This document shows positions 12,435 to 24,400 of a DNA stretch of 64,000 nt, piece after piece. The notes below the pieces were generated by a model. That model saw nothing but the letters and a program-made list of their open reading frames with translations. It was not told where the DNA came from and did no database searches. This stretch comes from Melitaea cinxia (lineage: Eukaryota > Arthropoda > Insecta > Lepidoptera > Nymphalidae), in NCBI RefSeq assembly GCF_905220565.1, contig NC_059399.1:14376501-14440500 (forward strand), written 5' to 3'. Position 1 is the first letter of the stretch, and the number at the start of each line of letters is the position of its first letter. Both the position numbers and the translations under genes were made by a program.

Positions 12435-15400
12435 CTGTAACAATATAATGACTGATGATGATGCTTGACTTGGGGAGTAGGCTAGTGAATGCGTGATGAG
12501 CGTTACGAAAAGTGCCATCGGGCGAGGCGAACGGAATTTGACAGGGAGATGTGAGTTAGTGAAGATAGAAAGAGGGAGTTACGTTTCGTATATTACTGTA
12601 GGAACTAAAGAAGTTTTAATTCAGGCGTGTGGTCTAAAGCACACTAGTTTTTACTGTATATATTTTTTTCTTTATTAGATTTCATTTAGAAATATATTAT
12701 TTAGGAATAACAATTATCTTAATACACTTCTGAGTAGTCTAGTAGTATTTTACCTAATAGTGATTATATTAATCATCTAATAATGGCTTTCATTTGCTTT
12801 AAAGCTTTACTAAAACAGAAGATAAATAACAAAATTTCCGGCACAGTCAAAACATACAAGAACCTGACCCCAATTAATATAACCTTGTAACCCTCTTAGC
12901 GTCAGTCCTGAAGATGAGAGTCGTCACCCAAAACATATGTGCCTTGCGAACTACTTTTTACTGATATTCCACATTTCGGATGAAAGCAGACGCAACGAAT
13001 CAGATTACGAAACACGAATATGAAGGTTTTCGTGCTCCATTGAATAGCGCATAGAGCATAGTCGGACGCGTTGAGCTCGTGGTCGCGATCACGATCAGGC
13101 TCGTGGTCTCACGTGGCGCGATTACCTTTCTATTGTACACAAGAGCATACCTCTCAGCGGAGAGCTGTAGACGCGGCGGGTCGGGCGCACCGGGGTGGTG
13201 GTCGCGATCACTGTCGTGGTCGTGGTCGTGGTCGTGGTCGCGCACGTGGTCGCGCAGCGCGTGTATGGCGTACAGGTCGGGGTGCACGGCGCGCAGCAGC
13301 GCCGGCAGCGGCGCGCACTTCATCATACACATGTCGGCTACGCGCTCATCCAGACGTGTCGATGTGCCGGTACGGAACGCTTTCTGGAATTATAACAAAT
13401 TAAACTTAATGAAGTAGCCTTTTACGTGGTACACATTCAGTAAATATGGTATTTATTTAAATTAACAATTAAAATATACTTGAGAGAAGGTAGGTAAATA
13501 TACTTGAGGTAAGGTAGTACTTTTTACTTAAATAAGTCTAGATATATCAATACTATTGTTTTATAGTAGGACAATTAAACAAGACCAAGATTGGAAATTT
13601 GCTCTCTCACCTTATTATTTCCAACCTTGTCTAAATAATAACTAACTAAAGATTAGTTTTAATAATAAATAAAACTTAATACAATTATTACTCTTCGGTC
13701 ACGTCACTTCGTGTCACATCCACCAGTCTACCATTACAGCAGTGGCTCACTATAGAGCAATCGAAAATAAACTGCACGAGGATGACAGATTGACATTACA
13801 TTACATCACGTCACGTCACTTCATGTCACGATACTAACCCACATCAACAGCGCCAGTAAATAGAGGCAGCAGACGCAACGTCACAGGGCAGTGGAGGAAA
13901 GTAAAATGCAGTGCCGTCACGTCACGTCACTTTATGTCAAGTCATGTCACGTCGCATCAAATCATAGCACGTCATGTCACTCACCTCCCTCGCTTCAGCA
14001 GCGCCAGTATGTAGAACAGTAGCAGAAGCAACGTCAGAGGCGCGTACAGAGCAAATCCGTCAGTCTACCATTATAGCAGCGACACAACATAGAGCAAGTA
14101 AGACACACGAGGTGATGACAAACTCACGTCATGTCATGTCAAATTTCGTCACATTTCGTCACATTACAGAGATAATGATGGTAGGGTTAACGATGCGCTT
14201 GCGATGCTTCTGGTGTTGCAGGCATCTATAAGCTACGGTAATCGCTTACAGCGTACGCGTACTTCAGATGAGATATACGGTTGTTTGCCGATCTAGTTGT
14301 ATAAAAAAAAACGAGTGTGTTTTAGACCACGCGACTAAAGTAAAACTTTAGCTCCATCTACTTATATCTCCCTATCAATTTCCTTTCGCCTCGCCCGATC
14401 ACACTTTTCGTAACGTTCTCGTCACGCATTAATCAACTTACTCCCCAAGTCAAGCATGCGTAAAGAAGTTTTACTTAAAAAAATACGTCACGTCACGTAA
14501 CGTCACTCACCCGCTTCAACAACGCCAGTATATACAGCGGGAGTAGGCGTAACGTCAGAGGCGCGTGTAACGCAGCAGTGGAGGCTCCGACGGGTAAGTT
14601 CTGTGCAAGACGATGAGCTGATAACACGTCTACAGCAGCATTTATTAGAGCCTCCTTAGCTTCCGACATCGATGCAGTTGCGCAACGATCCACGGCTGTT
14701 GAAAATAAAAATTAAAAAAAAATTACATATTTTTATGTGAAAACGGAAAGCCCATTCCACAGTGGACAACTGTCTTAAGAAGACTTACTTTGTCCAGAAA
14801 TCTACCATAAAGAGACTTGATTTTTGATAACATTTAAATAAGCGCCACTACAATCAGTAATGTTTCAATAAAAAAAGGGAATTTTATTGATAAATATAAC
14901 AAAGTTGAGGTGAAATATTGCCCGAAGATAAAATATCTTTACTATGGTCAATCGATCCGAATATCGATTTATAAACAAATAAAATAAACTCAGATTAAGT
15001 AAAAATAACGGGCCGCTGTTGGTAATTCTATATAGAATTAACCAAAAGAAAACATTTATTATAGAATCAATGTGTACGTTTGTTACTTTATTCAGTGAAG
15101 ATTTTAAAACAATCGTCTATCGATTATTTTTATTTTCGTAACCGATTTATCGATTTAATTTTTTTGTGACAAGTGGCAACACTGATGACTGCTATGACAT
15201 TTTTCAAAATAATGAAATATGATTCTGTTGATCTGTTTACTGTTCGTTTGTTGCTTGTGCTCAATGAGGATGCGTTTTGTATAATAAAATAAATAATAAT
15301 TTTGTTAGCAGATTTGCAATTGAATTGTATTATTGCAACTGCATAGTAGGGAAATGCCCGGTATATAAGATAATAAATACGTAGTATAAATGTTATGCCA

Positions 15401-18400
15401 ATCTATAATGGTTAAAAGATACTGTTGAAAAAATCTCTTATCTCAAAACGCACCAGAACTTGTTTGTCAAACTTAATAAGCTATATTTGAAACACACCTG
15501 TTGATATACTCTATATCTTATTATTATAAATTATTGAAAAACTCGGAAAAGCCCTTGAATTATATTTCTTTCATGCACATTTTAATAATATATAAAATAG
15601 CCACAAAGTTTAAAAAAAAATTTTCTACAATAATGGCGCCATTTTAAGTTTTTTTCCTAGATATCTAATGTTCTTAAGATTTTAGAACACTCAATTTTTA
15701 TACGATTTTTTGATGTCCACATTGGGCCTGAGACACTATGGAGAGTGGGCATTCCCCTTTATTGTATACTTGATTTCGATGATGAAAGAAAATATCTATG
15801 AGACACGTTTCACGACTGTTCTGGTGTAACGATGCGTGTGCCGTGTCGGCGGCGCTCAAACACCGACAATCGCGGGTTCGATTCCCGCTCGGAGTGGATA
15901 TTTGTGTCAATACAAATAATTATTTCCTGTCTGGTTGTTAGTCCTTGTGGGTCTTCCCACTGTGCCTGTGCCGTTAAATCGTCGGTCCCGGTTGTTATCG
16001 TGTACACCTGACAGCGATCGTTACTCATTGTAGGAAATATATCTGCCAACCCGCATTGGAGCAGCGTGGTGGATTAAGCTCCGATCCATCTCTAACATGG
16101 GTAAAGAGGCCTATGGGAGCATATGGAGCTGTGGTATACACATGGATCATATGGATTGGTGGAAATGTTTGGAACACTATTTGGAACACTATTATACAAA
16201 CAAAATGTGAAAAGCCCCCATCAATCGCACTTGTGCAAGTTATTCAAAGATCGCATGTATAGTTTTTTTTGCGTTTTTCAGTCGAACAGTAAGCTGAAGC
16301 ATATGTTTCATAAGAAATTTTATATATGTTCTAGCTGTGCCCGCGGCTTCGCCCGCGTTAAAATCAGTGAGTCAAAAAGTTTTCCCGGCAAACTTGCCAC
16401 GATGTCCTTAGATGACGAGGTGGCTTCTTCCGGACCGGGACAGATATAATATCATAAATAACGGTCCGTTATTAAACAGGTTTGTTATTTTTGTTGGCGT
16501 CCTGTCGTGTTGGTGCATTGGCGCGTTAGCACGTTGGCGTGTTGGCGTTTTGGCGTATTGGCGTGTTGGCGTATTTGCGTGTTGGCGTGTTGGCGTATTG
16601 GCACATTGGCGTGTTGGCGTGTAGGCGCATTGGCGTGTTGGCGTGTTGGCGTATTGGCGTATTGGCGTGTTGGCGTATTGGCGTGTTGGCGTGTTGGCGC
16701 ATTGGCGTGTTGGCGTGTTGGCGTGTTGGCGTATTGGCGTATTGGCGTGTTGGCGTATTGGCGCATTGGCGTGTTGGCGTATTGACGTGTAGCATGTTGG
16801 AGTGTTGGCGTATTGGCGTGTTGGCGTATGGGCGTGTTGGCGTATTGGCGTGTTGTTGTGTTGGCGCATTGGCGCGTTGGCGTGTTGGCGTGTTGGCGTG
16901 TTGGCGTGTTGGCGTATTGGCGTGTTGGCGTGTTGGCGCATTGGCGTGTTGGCGTATTGGCGTGTCGGCGTGTTGGTGTGTTGGCGCATTGGCGTGTTGG
17001 ACTGTTGGCGTGTTGGCGTATTGGCGTGTTGGCGTGTTGGCGCATTGGCGTGTTGGCGTGTTGGCGTGTTGGCGTATTGGCGTATTGGCGTGTTGGCGTA
17101 TTGGCGCATTGGCGTGTTGGCGTATTGACGTGTAGCATGTTGGAGTGTTGGCGTATTGGCGTGTTGGCGTATGGGCGTGTTGGCGTATTGGCGTGTTGTT
17201 GTGTTGGCGCATTGGCGCGTTGGCGTGTTGGCGTGTTGGCGTGTTGGCGTGTTGGCGTATTGGCGTGTTGGCGTGTTGGCGCATTGGCGTGTTGGCGTAT
17301 TGGCGTGTCGGCGTGTTGGTGTGTTGGCGCATTGGCGTGTTGGACTGTTGGCGTGTGGGCGTGTTGGCGTGTTGGCGTATTGGCGTGTTGGCGTATTGGC
17401 GTATTGACGTGTTGGCGTATTGGCGTATTGGCGTGTTGGACTGTTGGCGTATTGGCGTGTTGGCGTGTTGGCGCATTGGCGCGTTGGCGTGTTGGCACAT
17501 TGGCGTGTTGGCGTGTTGGCACATTGGCGTGTTGGCGTGTTGGCGTATTGGCGTGTTGGCGTGTTGGCGCATTGGCGTGTTGGCGTATTGGCGTTTTGAC
17601 ATGTTGGCGTATTGGCGTGTTGGCGTATTGGCGCATTGGCGTGTTGGCGTATTGGCGTGTTGCCGCATTGGCGTATTGGCGTATTGGCGCGTTGGCGTAT
17701 TGGCGTGTTGGCGTATTGGCGTGTTGGCGTATTGGCGTGTTGGGGTGTTGGCGTATTGACATATAGGCGTATTAGCACATTGGCGTGTTGGCGTATTGGC
17801 GTGTTGGCGTATTGGCGTGTTGACGTGTAGCATGTTGGAGTGTTGGCGTATTGGCGTGTTGGCGTATGGGCGTGTTGGCGTATTGGCGTGTTGGCGTGTT
17901 GGTGTGTTGGTGCATTGGCGCGTTGGTGCGTTGGCGTGTTGGCGTGTTGGCGCATTGGCGTGTTGGCGTATTGGCGTGTTGGCGTGTTGGTGTGTTGGCG
18001 CATTGGCGTGTTGGACTGTTGGCGTGTGGGCGTGTTGGCGTGTTGGCGTATTGGCGTATTGACGTGTTGGCGTATTGCCGTATTGGCGTGTCGGACTGTT
18101 GGCGTATTGGCGTGTTGGCGTGTTGGCGTGTTGGCGCATTGGCGCGTTGGCGTGTTGGCACATTGGCGTGTTGGCGTGTTGGCGCATTGGCGTGTTGGCG
18201 TGTTGGCGTATTGGCGTGTTTGCGTGTTGGCGCATTGGCGTGTTGGCGTATTGGCGTTTTGACATGTTGGCGTGTTGGCGTATTGGCGTGTTGGCGTGTT
18301 GGCGTATTGGCGTGTTGGCATGTTGGCGTATTGGCACATTGGCGTGTTGGCGTTTTGGTGCATTGGCGTATTGGCGTGTTGGCGTGTTGGCGTATTGGCG

Positions 18401-21400
18401 TGTTGGCATGTTGGAGTGTTGGCGTGTTGGCGTATTGGCGTGTTTAAATTAAGCGGACAGTAAAAAAAAAATGTCGATGTTTCCGATTTTAGTAATTTTC
18501 CAATATGCAATGAATCAAAACTAATGAATGAAAACTATTGCTAACGGGCGTCAGATGTAGCCCGGACGACGCCACTGACTACTGCGCTCAGTCAGGCGTT
18601 ATACACATTATATAATTTATATGTAGAAAGCCGGTAGAGATAACTCTAGAAGAAGTCTCTTCCAGCTAATCTGCGGTAGTTGTTTTATTTATTTTTTATT
18701 TTGTTACTGGACTTTCATTTGGACAAAATATCTGTTGTTACGGCAATAAAATATATAGCCGCCCCCTATCTTCCCGTGAGTGTCGTAAAAGGCGACTAAG
18801 AGATAACATAGTTCCACTACCACCTTGGAACTTAAAAAGCCGACCGGTGGCGGGATAACCATCCAACTGCTGTCAAACGCCCTTAGCAGTGGAATATCAA
18901 AAAATCCTTGCTAAATTTTATCTTTGTCCATCCTGGATGAATGGATCATCCAGAGGTTTTTGAGTTTTCGTGATGAGTAAGTCAGTGACATTTCTCTTTT
19001 ATATATATAGATTACGATGAATTATTTGGACTCCTTTTCACCATCTATAGAGCATACATTTTAAATTTCGTCTCTTACTTTAAAAACATAGGCCTTTCAT
19101 ACAAACTTCCGACCCCCGTTTTATCTTTTACGTCCTATACAAAACCTACAATCAAAAAAGTCAAATTTGAAGTTTGTAATTTTTATAGTTTCGGAGACTT
19201 CGTGATTGAGTGAGTCAACCTACCATCCCCCGTTTTAATCCCAAAAGGGAGTTGATTTCTAAATATACATTATTTTGACACCTGCTCACCATCTATAGAG
19301 CATACATTTTAAATTTCAAGTCTCTTACTTCAAAAATATAGGACTTTCATACAAACTTCCAACCCCCGTTTAACCCTTTAGGGGTCGAGTTTCGTAAAAT
19401 CCGTTCTTAGCGGATGTCTACGTTTTATAAAGAGCCTACCTGCCAAATTTCGAGTTTTTAGGTGTTATAGTTTCGGAGATTTCGTGATGAGTGACCTTTC
19501 GCTTTTATATATGTATAGATAGATAGATAGATTGACAACAGATTGACATTGATAATTATGTATCTATAAGAGTACAATAAATGCAGATACTTAAAAAAGT
19601 ACAATACTACAAAAGTACAATACTTATAATAAAACTGTAACCAGTTCGATTTTGACCATCGAAGATGGAAAAAAGGTCTGGAGAATATTTTAATAATTAT
19701 AAGGCAAAAAGTTTCCTGTCTACTACCCTACCTACACTACACAATGAACTTGAATGAAACTTGATATGATTTGAGTTCATGCTACAAGCTAGGCCAATAT
19801 ATGAATTTTCACCCTGAATTCAGTAGTTAACTTGGGTATCGAGATTAAAATAAAAGTCAAAACGGATGGCGAAACGAAATCGCAGTTAATAATTGTGTAG
19901 AATAAATTTTAATAAATAATATATAGAACTTACCCATTTTACTAAGTAATCCAATTATACACTGTTGATCGGCCGAATGTAAAACGTCTGGTAATGTATT
20001 TGCGATAGGTAAAGCTAATGTGTGGACACGTATCCTTCTTTCACCTGAAAAAATTAAAAATACATGATTATTATAATTTTATACGATCATTTATTAGGTA
20101 ATTTTCATTTTCGATACTTCAGAATTAATCTACAAGTGAAACACCATTTTTACTCATACTTTTAAATCAATGTAGTTATTAAACTTGATTAATGGACAGT
20201 CTCAAATATATATCTATCTCTGTCTTTGTTAACTAGTTGTATGTTATTGTACATAGGCCTCCACAAGTCACGCAGTGGACTGTGATAGGCTGAAGTGATG
20301 ATGATGATGAACCATACCTTTACTGCTAGTATAGAGCAGAGCTGCCTGGAAACAAACTTGCTGTAGATCCGATAGTGATTCATCTATCGTGAGTTGCATT
20401 CCAAAACCAGCATCCGGAGACACATTGGGAAGAGACAGGAGATCCGTTGACCTCACGAAGAAGTTACCGTGGAACGTGTGGATAGATAAACCCCTAGAAA
20501 AGATAGGATCCATTTAGCCATAGAATTTAGTCACATTATAAGCCATGTATAGAACCTATGCTCTTTTATAAACACAATCTTACACATAATGATATACACA
20601 TACTACATTGCGTAGTTCATATTAGATGTACAAATTGAAACAAGCAATTCAGACATACATTTTAATTTATAAAAGTTTAATTGGTCTAAGAGCATGCCTA
20701 GACTATAAATAAAATTGTTTCAATTCAATATTATTACTATCAACTCACCTAGTACACCGAACCCTCATAACGGCTTCGAATCCAATCTTCCTCGTGAGAT
20801 ACCGTGTAAACATTTTCGTTAGCTGCTCAGTTTGCCACGGTCTCTGAGCTCGGAAAAGCGGGATGTGGTACACTGTACCGGCACTGAACTTACTCATACC
20901 ACCTGCGGATGAAGAGGACAATTTATGTTAAGGGCCATATACAAATTACTTCACACGTTAAGGGTGGTAAACGAAGTGTGGCATTGCGTGACAAGTTATG
21001 GGGAGGTGTTCAATAATCTGTAAATTAACGTGCTCTCCGAGGCACGGTGGGGAGACCCACAAACACCCTAACCACGTTAAATATTTGTATGGGGATCGAA
21101 CCCGCAACTGCCAGCGCAACAGCCACAAACCAGTGGTGTGGCCGCTATACCAACGCGTCGTCTTATAGAATTAATTTAGAGTGAGCAATATACACATTAC
21201 ACATGTCAGTTTGTTAATCTATATTTGGCAATATAGTTTGATTGTAACCATAGAAATTTCAGTATACAAATGTATAAAATACATCCAATTTGCTTATAGC
21301 GAACTGATATTTTTGAAAATAAAATATATTTCTCATAATTCACTTAGTTATCTGTTAAGAGTGTTTAGGAGTGAGAGGAACGTGGTGTGAAGAATCACGT

Positions 21401-24400
21401 CCGCCATCGAAAAGGGAGGATCCTCTGACCAGACAGGTGTTGTGTCTGGCGGGCTAACGCCCCAACGGTGTCAGGATCTTGTATATATACTTAATCACTT
21501 TTGAAAACTCTGATAGCGTGATGTAGCATACGTCAGTTTTCTCTAATTACGTAGTTTGTAGTCGTTCGTATTTCGCGCGATAGATGTCGCCACAAGTGTA
21601 TGCTACCTCAAATTGCTTATTTTCCACTCGACAGGATATCAATATCTTCCAAACTACTGAATATTTAAGTTTGAAATTTCTGTATGGTAAAGTTCAGGAC
21701 ATAAACTATCTTTCATATGTTTCAAAAACACGATTCCATAAAATTTTCTCGATACAAAAAAATCGCAAAGTTACCTCTATTTTTGTATTAAAACCTTAAT
21801 ATCTCAGTAAATATATAAGTTATGGACTTGAGATTAAGCATGGTAATTGAAATAAGTATGAAGAACATTTTATATGTTGCGTTTTTTAAAAAATAACTAT
21901 TGGTAATGTTTGTGGGGAGAAAATACATATAATTCGCGCGATAAACAACCAAGCGCTCTCAATTCTCATGTGTTTTTAGTACGGGTGAAATTTGAATTCG
22001 AGCTGAGGTAGTTGTAGCCCCTTAATTAAACGCGCTTACAAGCCATAAAAACTAAATTAGAGAGAAAAAAGTCTTTCAGTTACTTATTTTAGTATAAAAT
22101 CATGCTCAAAATCGGAGCAGTTACTTCGAACAGCCACTTCAACCTAACAGAAGATCGCATCAAAATAATACTACTCTAAAGCAGCTTTTTATTCTTATTA
22201 TACAAACAACCACGTGCTCTTAGTTGCCCATGCTATTTTTACTACAAAAAATATTTGTTACTATACGGCGTGCGTCTTTTTTTTTAACCGACTTCCAAAA
22301 AAGGAGGAGGTTCTCAATTCGACTGTATTTTTTTTATGTATGTTACATCATAATTTTTGACCGGGTGGACTAATTTCGACAATTTTTTTTAATCGAATGT
22401 GGTGTGTGTCAATTGATCCCATTTAAATTTAATTTATTCTAATAATGCGTTTTTACTTGACGCTTTTTTCGTCGACCTACGTTGTATTATACCACATAAC
22501 TTTTTACTGGTTGTACCGATTTTGATAACTTTTTTTTTTTTTTTTGGAAAGGAGATATCCTTAGTTTTATACCATGATAAGGAAACCAGGATTTGATGAT
22601 GGGACCTCAGAGAAATCGAGGAAAACTCTCGAAATTCCGCATAACTTTTTACTGGGTGTACAGATTTTGATAATTTTTAATTTAATCATGTGGTCACATT
22701 TAAATTTTATCGAGATCTAATAACTACTTTTTGAATGATCTTTGATAACGCGTAGTTACTTGATTATTTTTTCGTCGATCTACGTTGTATTACTTGTCGA
22801 TGTAATTGAAGTCGGTTTTTTTTTCGTTTGCCTGCAAACACAATTATTTTACAATAGTTTAACTTCAGACCAGCCTAAAGTAGTGTTATGCTCCAGGGGT
22901 AAGATAGCCAGAGTCACCGAGGACAGTCGCAGACATGGTCGACAACATGTTTCTGGTGTTGCTTATAAATAAAAATAAAAACTTACTAAGCGTTGCCAGA
23001 TCACAGTATTGAGAGCTGAGTAAAAACAAATCAACGGCAACTTGAGCTCCGCTGCAGTCCAAGGCTAGCCTCTTGTAGAAATCAGTCGCTGGATTTAAAT
23101 GTGCTACCTCTTTGGACGAACGGGCATTTGGATCCTCCCTGAAACATTATAATATTGCATATACTAACAATTATTTAGGACTAATACTGTATATCTTTAC
23201 TTATATATTGTAAAGCTTAAAATCTTGTTTTGTTGAGCAAACATATATAATACATAACATCACGCTACGATAAATAAAGGTGAAGCATCAATGAAAAATC
23301 CTGTAAAAACGGGGAAAATTTGTTATTTTGATAACATAACATAAATGGAATAATATGAAAACCTCTATGTGACATAAATCGCGAGCAATAGATATTTATA
23401 AATATTATTATAGGTTATTTAGTTGCACTCAAATTTTTACCTTGATTGTAAACCTCCTGGACCAATGTTGGGCAGACAAGTTTGAAAAACTGTTATTCGC
23501 CCACCCGTTGGGGCCTGAGAACAAATAAAGAATTATAAAATTACTAGCAAACCGCCCCGGCTTCGCACGAGTGCAATGCTAATATTAAATATAAAATAAA
23601 ATAAATGTACCTAATACATAATATATGGGCAAAAAATGGCTTTATTTTCGACATCACGTTAAAAACCTCTAAAACTATCAATGTTCCTCTACTATACTAT
23701 GCATGTATTAAAGAAAACTTAAAGAACTAAGCATACAGACAGCGCGAAGCGACTTTGTTTTATACTATGTAATGATTTTAATGATTTTTTTTCAATGATG
23801 TTTTACACCTATAAACATCTTTTTTGTTCCATATAAAGTATTTATATGTCAACAATTCTAATGTAATGCTTCAGAAAGTCGCCCTAAAGCCGACTATCGC
23901 AGTTTGATTACCGCTTGCGGAAGACATCTCTATTTGTCTAGATATGTTACTAGTTCGGGTGTACGTCCTCGATAGTCGTCCTATCGTAACTCAGATAGCA
24001 CGTAAAGTTGTCGGTCCCGATTATCATGCACAGCTGGTAGCGGTCGTTACTCACAGTATGAAATATATCCACCAACCCGCAGAGGTAAACCGTGGTGGAT
24101 TAAGCTCCGATCCTTCTACATGGGGAAAGAGGCCTATGCCCAACAGTGGGATATTACAGGCTAAAGCTTAGCTATATATTAAGTTACCATCAGTTTGTAA
24201 GCCGCTTGCAGCGCGGATCCCAGTGCAGAGGCCGGAACGCCAGGCGTCGAGTAGCGCTGAGGCAGTATAGTTAATAATTCCTCAACTAGATCCTTGTACT
24301 CGCCCAAATTAACTAGCAGTGACTCCGGGGATGGTAGGAATATGTCTGAGAAGGAAAATACATTTTTAGTTTCTTTGTTTTTTTTTTTTTTCTTTTCAAA

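Larger units (their letters stand above)
16331..19540 (-). mobile_element. Helitron-like element carrying the minisatellite
   Basis: The left end 'ctagctgtgcccgcggcttc' (16331) is the reversed CTAG terminus. On the right, 18950-19530 reads in reverse as a Helitron 5' half: TATACATATATAAAAGCG, 'cactcatcacgaaatctccg' and repeated blocks about 'tatgctctatagatggtga'. The 8-bp array (16486-18448) and an RTE-tailed fragment (18755-18900) sit between them. The right half could itself be two overlapping copies (ends near 19010 and 19535). Confidence 0.45.

Noticed and set aside
13071..13417. Three overlapping plus-strand frames rich in Arg, Ser and Val
   Set aside because: Shadows of Sec24 exon 13 on the opposite strand, kept open by its GC-rich Asp/His repeat.
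16486..18448. CRISPR-like array
   Set aside because: The period is 8 bp with no spacers, and the genome is eukaryotic.
16408..18510. Open frames up to 700 residues reading NTPTRQHA-type cycles on the minus strand and CWRVGVLA-type cycles on the plus strand
   Set aside because: They are a by-product of a stop-free 8-bp tandem repeat; all frames are open, there is no start context, domain or splice logic, and they lie in a Sec24 intron.
21360..21480. GC-rich block with a CCAGACA...TGTCTGG hairpin
   Set aside because: Considered as a structured RNA or LINE end, but there is no second copy in the window and no recognisable class.
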